Positions 12,526-14,858 of a stretch of 14,858 nucleotides of DNA are shown piece by piece. The first letter of the stretch is position 1. Every line of letters starts with the position of its first letter. The notes under the pieces are model-generated. The model worked only from the letters and a program-made list of their open reading frames with translations. It did not search any database and had not been told where the DNA came from. This stretch comes from Pseudomonadota bacterium (lineage in GTDB: Bacteria; Pseudomonadota; Gammaproteobacteria; Burkholderiales; Ferrovaceae): the NCBI GenBank assembly GCA_021828745.1, contig JAJZDE010000023.1:1-14858 (forward strand). Reading direction: 5' to 3'. A program made the translations under genes and the position numbers.

Positions 12526-13878
12526 GTGGTGAATCGTCAGCCTTCCGCTTCTTCCGTACCGCGCGTCGGTTTTGTCTCTCTGGGCTGTCCCAAGGCGTTG
12601 GTGGATGCCGAACGGATCCTGACGCAGGTCAGGGCCGAAGGGTACGACGTGGTGGGAGATTATGGGGGGGCGGACGTGGTGGTGGTGAATACCTGCGGCT
12701 TCATCGAATCGGCCATCGAGGAGTCTCTGGACGCTATCGGAGAAGCACTGGCGGAAAATGGGCGAGTCATCGTGACCGGCTGTCTGGGGGCCCAGGCAGG
12801 CAAGATTCTTGCTGCTTACCCACAGGTATTGGCGATTACGGGACCTCATGACCAGGCAGGGGTGATGCAGGCGTTGCACGAACACCTCCCGCAGCGTCAT
12901 GATCCCTTCACCAGCTTGATTCCGCCCCAGGGGATCAAGTTGACCCCGGCGCATTACGCCTACCTCAAGATTTCCGAGGGGTGCAATCATCGCTGCACGT
13001 TCTGCATCATTCCTTCCCTGCGTGGGGATCTGGTCAGCCGTCCGCTTGGGGAAGTGCTGCAGGAGGCCGAGCATCTGGTCCAGGCCGGGGTTCGGGAGTT
13101 GTTGGTGATTTCTCAGGACACCAGTGCCTACGGGGTGGATGTGCGGTACCGAACAGGCTTCTGGCAGGGGCGTCCCCTGCGTACCCGGATGACGGAACTG
13201 GCCCGTGCCCTGGGCCAGATGGGGGCCTGGGTGCGCCTGCATTATGTTTATCCGTACCCCCATGTGGACGAGTTGATTCCCCTCATGGCCGAGGGGTTGG
13301 TTCTGCCTTATCTGGATGTTCCTCTGCAGCATGCCAGTCCGCGTATTCTGCGCGCCATGAAACGGCCGGGAGATGTGGAACGGACCTTGGAACGCATCCA
13401 GTCCTGGCGTCGTGATTGTCCCGATCTGACCTTGCGCAGTACCTTCATTGCGGGGTTTCCCGGTGAAACGGAAGAGGATTTCCGGCAATTACTGGATTTT
13501 CTGGAGGAAGCCCAACTGGACCGGGTGGGCTGTTTTGCCTATTCTCCGGTGGAAGGGGCTACGGCCAATGCATTGCCGGATCCCGTGCCTGCTACCCTGC
13601 GTGAAGAACGCTTGGCACGTTTCATGGAGCGCCAGGAGAAGATCAGCGCGCAGAGGTTGCAACGTTTTGTGGGGCGCGACTGCCAGGTACTGGTGGATGA
13701 ACTGACGCCCGAAGGGGGAGCAGTGGGGCGCAGTGCGGCAGATGCGCCGGAAATTGACGGCATCGTGGCCATCGCACCGGCGACGGGATTCAAGGTCGGC
13801 GAGTTTGTGACCGTTCGCATCGAAGAGGCCACGGCCCATGACTTGAGCGGCTTCAGGGTGGATCATGCACGCACATAA
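12526..13878 (+). CDS. rimO: Ribosomal protein S12 methylthiotransferase RimO
   Basis: RimO is a radical-SAM enzyme that adds a methylthio group to the conserved aspartate of ribosomal protein S12 (Asp88 or Asp89, depending on numbering). The product has 450 residues against 441 in E. coli. The N-terminal UPF0004 domain carries three cluster cysteines: C21 in LGCPKA, C57 in NTCGF and C86 in TGCLGA. The radical-SAM CxxxCxxC motif is at C153, C157 and C160 (CNHRCTFC). A TRAM domain forms the C-terminus. The wording [14 protein letters not shown] separates RimO from the tRNA enzyme MiaB. A GTG start at 12526 is preferred, with 12529 possible. A weak extended -10 (TGCTACCAT at 12467-12475) just after the upstream terminator may provide its promoter. 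The downstream gene overlaps its end by 14 bp. Adjacency to phaR is familiar from betaproteobacteria. Confidence 0.96.
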   Translation: MVNRQPSASSVPRVGFVSLGCPKALVDAERILTQVRAEGYDVVGDYGGADVVVVNTCGFIESAIEESLDAIGEALAENGRVIVTGCLGAQAGKILAAYPQVLAITGPHDQAGVMQALHEHLPQRHDPFTSLIPPQGIKLTPAHYAYLKISEGCNHRCTFCIIPSLRGDLVSRPLGEVLQEAEHLVQAGVRELLVISQDTSAYGVDVRYRTGFWQGRPLRTRMTELARALGQMGAWVRLHYVYPYPHVDELIPLMAEGLVLPYLDVPLQHASPRILRAMKRPGDVERTLERIQSWRRDCPDLTLRSTFIAGFPGETEEDFRQLLDFLEEAQLDRVGCFAYSPVEGATANALPDPVPATLREERLARFMERQEKISAQRLQRFVGRDCQVLVDELTPEGGAVGRSAADAPEIDGIVAIAPATGFKVGEFVTVRIEEATAHDLSGFRVDHART

Positions 13879-14755
13879 GACGCTGGTGGTGCCGGGCCTG
13901 TTTCCGGCCTTGCCCGATTCGGCGGTGCCCGCCGTGCCGGCATTGGAAAAAGCCTGGAGCCAGGGGGATCGGGAGGTCTTTGAACGGCCCCTGACGTTGG
14001 CCCAATGGCCCCTCCAGGAGGGGACGACGTGGGAAAGCGCGCGGCGCGCCCAGGAAGCGGGGATTGCCCAGGCAGCCCCCCACTGGTTATGTGCGGATCC
14101 CATTCACCTGCATGTGGAAGGGGATGGGTTGATTTTGCACGATGATTATACGTTTGGGCTGAGCGCAGAGGAAAGTCGCGGGTTGCGGGAAGATCTCAAT
14201 GTCCATTTTGCGGCGGATGGTCTGTGGTTTCATGAGGTTACGCCGACCCGTTGGCTACTGGGCCTACCCTCACTCCCGGAGATCGAGACGACGCCCCCCC
14301 TGCAGCGGGTTGGGCGCAATATCGACGGTCATTTGCCGCGAGGGGCTCAGCGTGCTTTGTGGCAAGCCCGCTTCAACGAGATCCAGATGGTCCTGCACGA
14401 CCATCCCCTCAATCAGGCTCGCCAGGCTCGGGGGCAGCGGGTGATCAGCGGGGTCTGGTTATGGGACGAGGCCTGTACCCGGCCGGCGCACGAAGTGGTG
14501 GAGACTTTGCGTGCCCCTTCCGCCTATGGCGATACGGAAGGATGGGTGGCCGCTCTCGAAGATTTTTTAGGGACGCACTGGCAGTACTGGCAGGCTCAGT
14601 TGCGTCAGGGAACCCTCGAAACCCTGACCCTGGTGGCACTGGAAGGACGCTTCAGCGGTCAGGTGGTCCTGAGTCGTTCACAGCGCTGGCGATTCTGGCG
14701 TAAGGTTTTGCCCCTGATGCAGATGCCGGGGGTGCGTCCCCTGCGCGAATCCTGA
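13865..14755 (+). CDS. RpfE-type / putative phosphoglycerate mutase-like conserved protein
   Basis: The 296-residue protein has no signal peptide or membrane span. It matches the betaproteobacterial and xanthomonad family variously annotated as RpfE-type regulatory protein or cofactor-independent phosphoglycerate mutase-related protein. Recognisable family stretches are [22 protein letters not shown] (about 73-94), [25 protein letters not shown] (about 111-135), the NIDGHLPRG region, and [20 protein letters not shown] followed by GVWLWDEA (about 170-203), where family members usually read SLWLWGGG. The biochemical function is unknown; the name RpfE comes from the Xanthomonas rpf pathogenicity cluster. 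The ATG at 13865 lies inside the end of rimO, with a 14-bp overlap in another frame, so translational coupling is likely. In relatives as I recall them, recJ follows this gene and then prfB; here recJ is missing. Confidence 0.7.
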   Translation: MHAHKTLVVPGLFPALPDSAVPAVPALEKAWSQGDREVFERPLTLAQWPLQEGTTWESARRAQEAGIAQAAPHWLCADPIHLHVEGDGLILHDDYTFGLSAEESRGLREDLNVHFAADGLWFHEVTPTRWLLGLPSLPEIETTPPLQRVGRNIDGHLPRGAQRALWQARFNEIQMVLHDHPLNQARQARGQRVISGVWLWDEACTRPAHEVVETLRAPSAYGDTEGWVAALEDFLGTHWQYWQAQLRQGTLETLTLVALEGRFSGQVVLSRSQRWRFWRKVLPLMQMPGVRPLRES

Positions 14756-14761
14756 TGGTCA

Positions 14762-14775
14762 GGGAAGGGCTTCCC
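14762..14775. repeat. 14-bp palindrome upstream of the last gene
   Basis: GGGAAG-GG-CTTCCC is a near-perfect hairpin (six-base arms, two-base centre) five bases upstream of the TATAAT at 14780. No T-run follows, so it is not a standard terminator. It sits at the promoter spacer and could be an operator, or a pause or processing hairpin at the end of the preceding mRNA. Confidence 0.35.
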
Positions 14776-14779
14776 GAGG

Positions 14780-14785
14780 TATAAT
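14780..14785 (+). promoter_or_regulatory. Candidate -10 element for the probable prfB gene
   Basis: A perfect TATAAT lies 30 bp before the ATG at 14816. The best -35 is TGGTCA (14756-14761, 18-bp spacing, four of six matches). Initiation near 14792 would give a leader of about 24 nt without a clear Shine-Dalgarno sequence. Confidence 0.5.
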
Positions 14786-14815
14786 CCAAGGCTTTATTGG
14801 CGAGAATTTCATCCC

Positions 14816-14858
14816 ATGGAAGCGGAACAACTGAATGCCCTGGAAACCCTTCAACAGG
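14816..14858 (+). CDS. prfB: Probable peptide chain release factor 2, first 14 codons (truncated by window end)
   Basis: Only MEAEQLNALETLQQ is visible. This resembles the short helical N-terminus of RF2 in betaproteobacteria (MEAExxN...), the factor that terminates translation at UAA and UGA. The position after an RpfE-type gene fits the rpfE-recJ-prfB-lysS neighbourhood seen in relatives, minus recJ. The programmed +1 frameshift site found near codon 25 of many prfB genes would lie beyond the window. Too little sequence is present to exclude another protein. Confidence 0.5.
   Translation, partial: MEAEQLNALETLQQ

Noticed and set aside
12463..13488. A 341-codon minus-strand open frame opposite rimO
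   Set aside because: The plus strand encodes unmistakable RimO motifs and the antisense product shows no family features.
14145..14150. Minus-strand TATAAT inside the RpfE-type gene
   Set aside because: No minus-strand gene lies downstream within reach, so it is best read as a chance match in coding sequence.

Overview
The window looks like ordinary chromosome from a Gram-negative proteobacterium, most likely a betaproteobacterium. The evidence is the outer-membrane and LPS genes (bamD, kdsA), a PhaR polyhydroxyalkanoate regulator beside rimO, an RpfE-type protein ahead of a probable prfB, and the blocks pyrG-kdsA-eno-ftsB and bamD<>rluD-pgeF, which are conserved in proteobacteria. By eye the GC content is moderate, in the high fifties. 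The KdsA type recalls Nitrosomonadales-like lineages, but no genus can be named from this sequence. There is no transposase, phage gene, tRNA, rRNA or CRISPR array.

Layout, left to right. (1) 1-503 is the signalling tip of a chemoreceptor whose start is cut off. (2) 600-4112 is a large soluble c-di-GMP protein, PAS-GAF-PAS-GAF-PAS-GGDEF-EAL. (3) 4153-8308 is a tightly packed housekeeping run: pyrG (CTP synthesis), kdsA (KDO for LPS; the CTP made by PyrG is later used to activate KDO), eno (glycolysis, and PEP is a KdsA substrate) and ftsB (divisome). (4) bamD lies on the minus strand, tail to tail with ftsB and head to head with rluD. (5) rluD, pgeF and a ZIP-family metal transporter follow on the plus strand. 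(6) phaR on the minus strand overlaps the transporter gene end by about 100 bp. (7) 12132-12525 is the only long non-coding interval. It carries a good sigma70 promoter, a strong intrinsic terminator and TGC-N3-GCA dyads around the promoter. I read it as a small RNA gene of about 140 nt that is probably controlled by PhaR. (8) rimO, an RpfE-type gene and the first codons of a probable prfB end the window.

Most of the window is conventional. The best candidate for something undescribed is the predicted small RNA between phaR and rimO. Its promoter is flanked by PhaR-like operators, and it carries an exposed CU-rich stretch that shares eight bases with the 16S rRNA anti-Shine-Dalgarno tail. Other points of interest are the bamD/rluD start-codon overlap with a promoter inside the neighbouring gene, the metal-ligand set in KdsA, and several TATAAT promoters feeding short leaders that lack a Shine-Dalgarno sequence.
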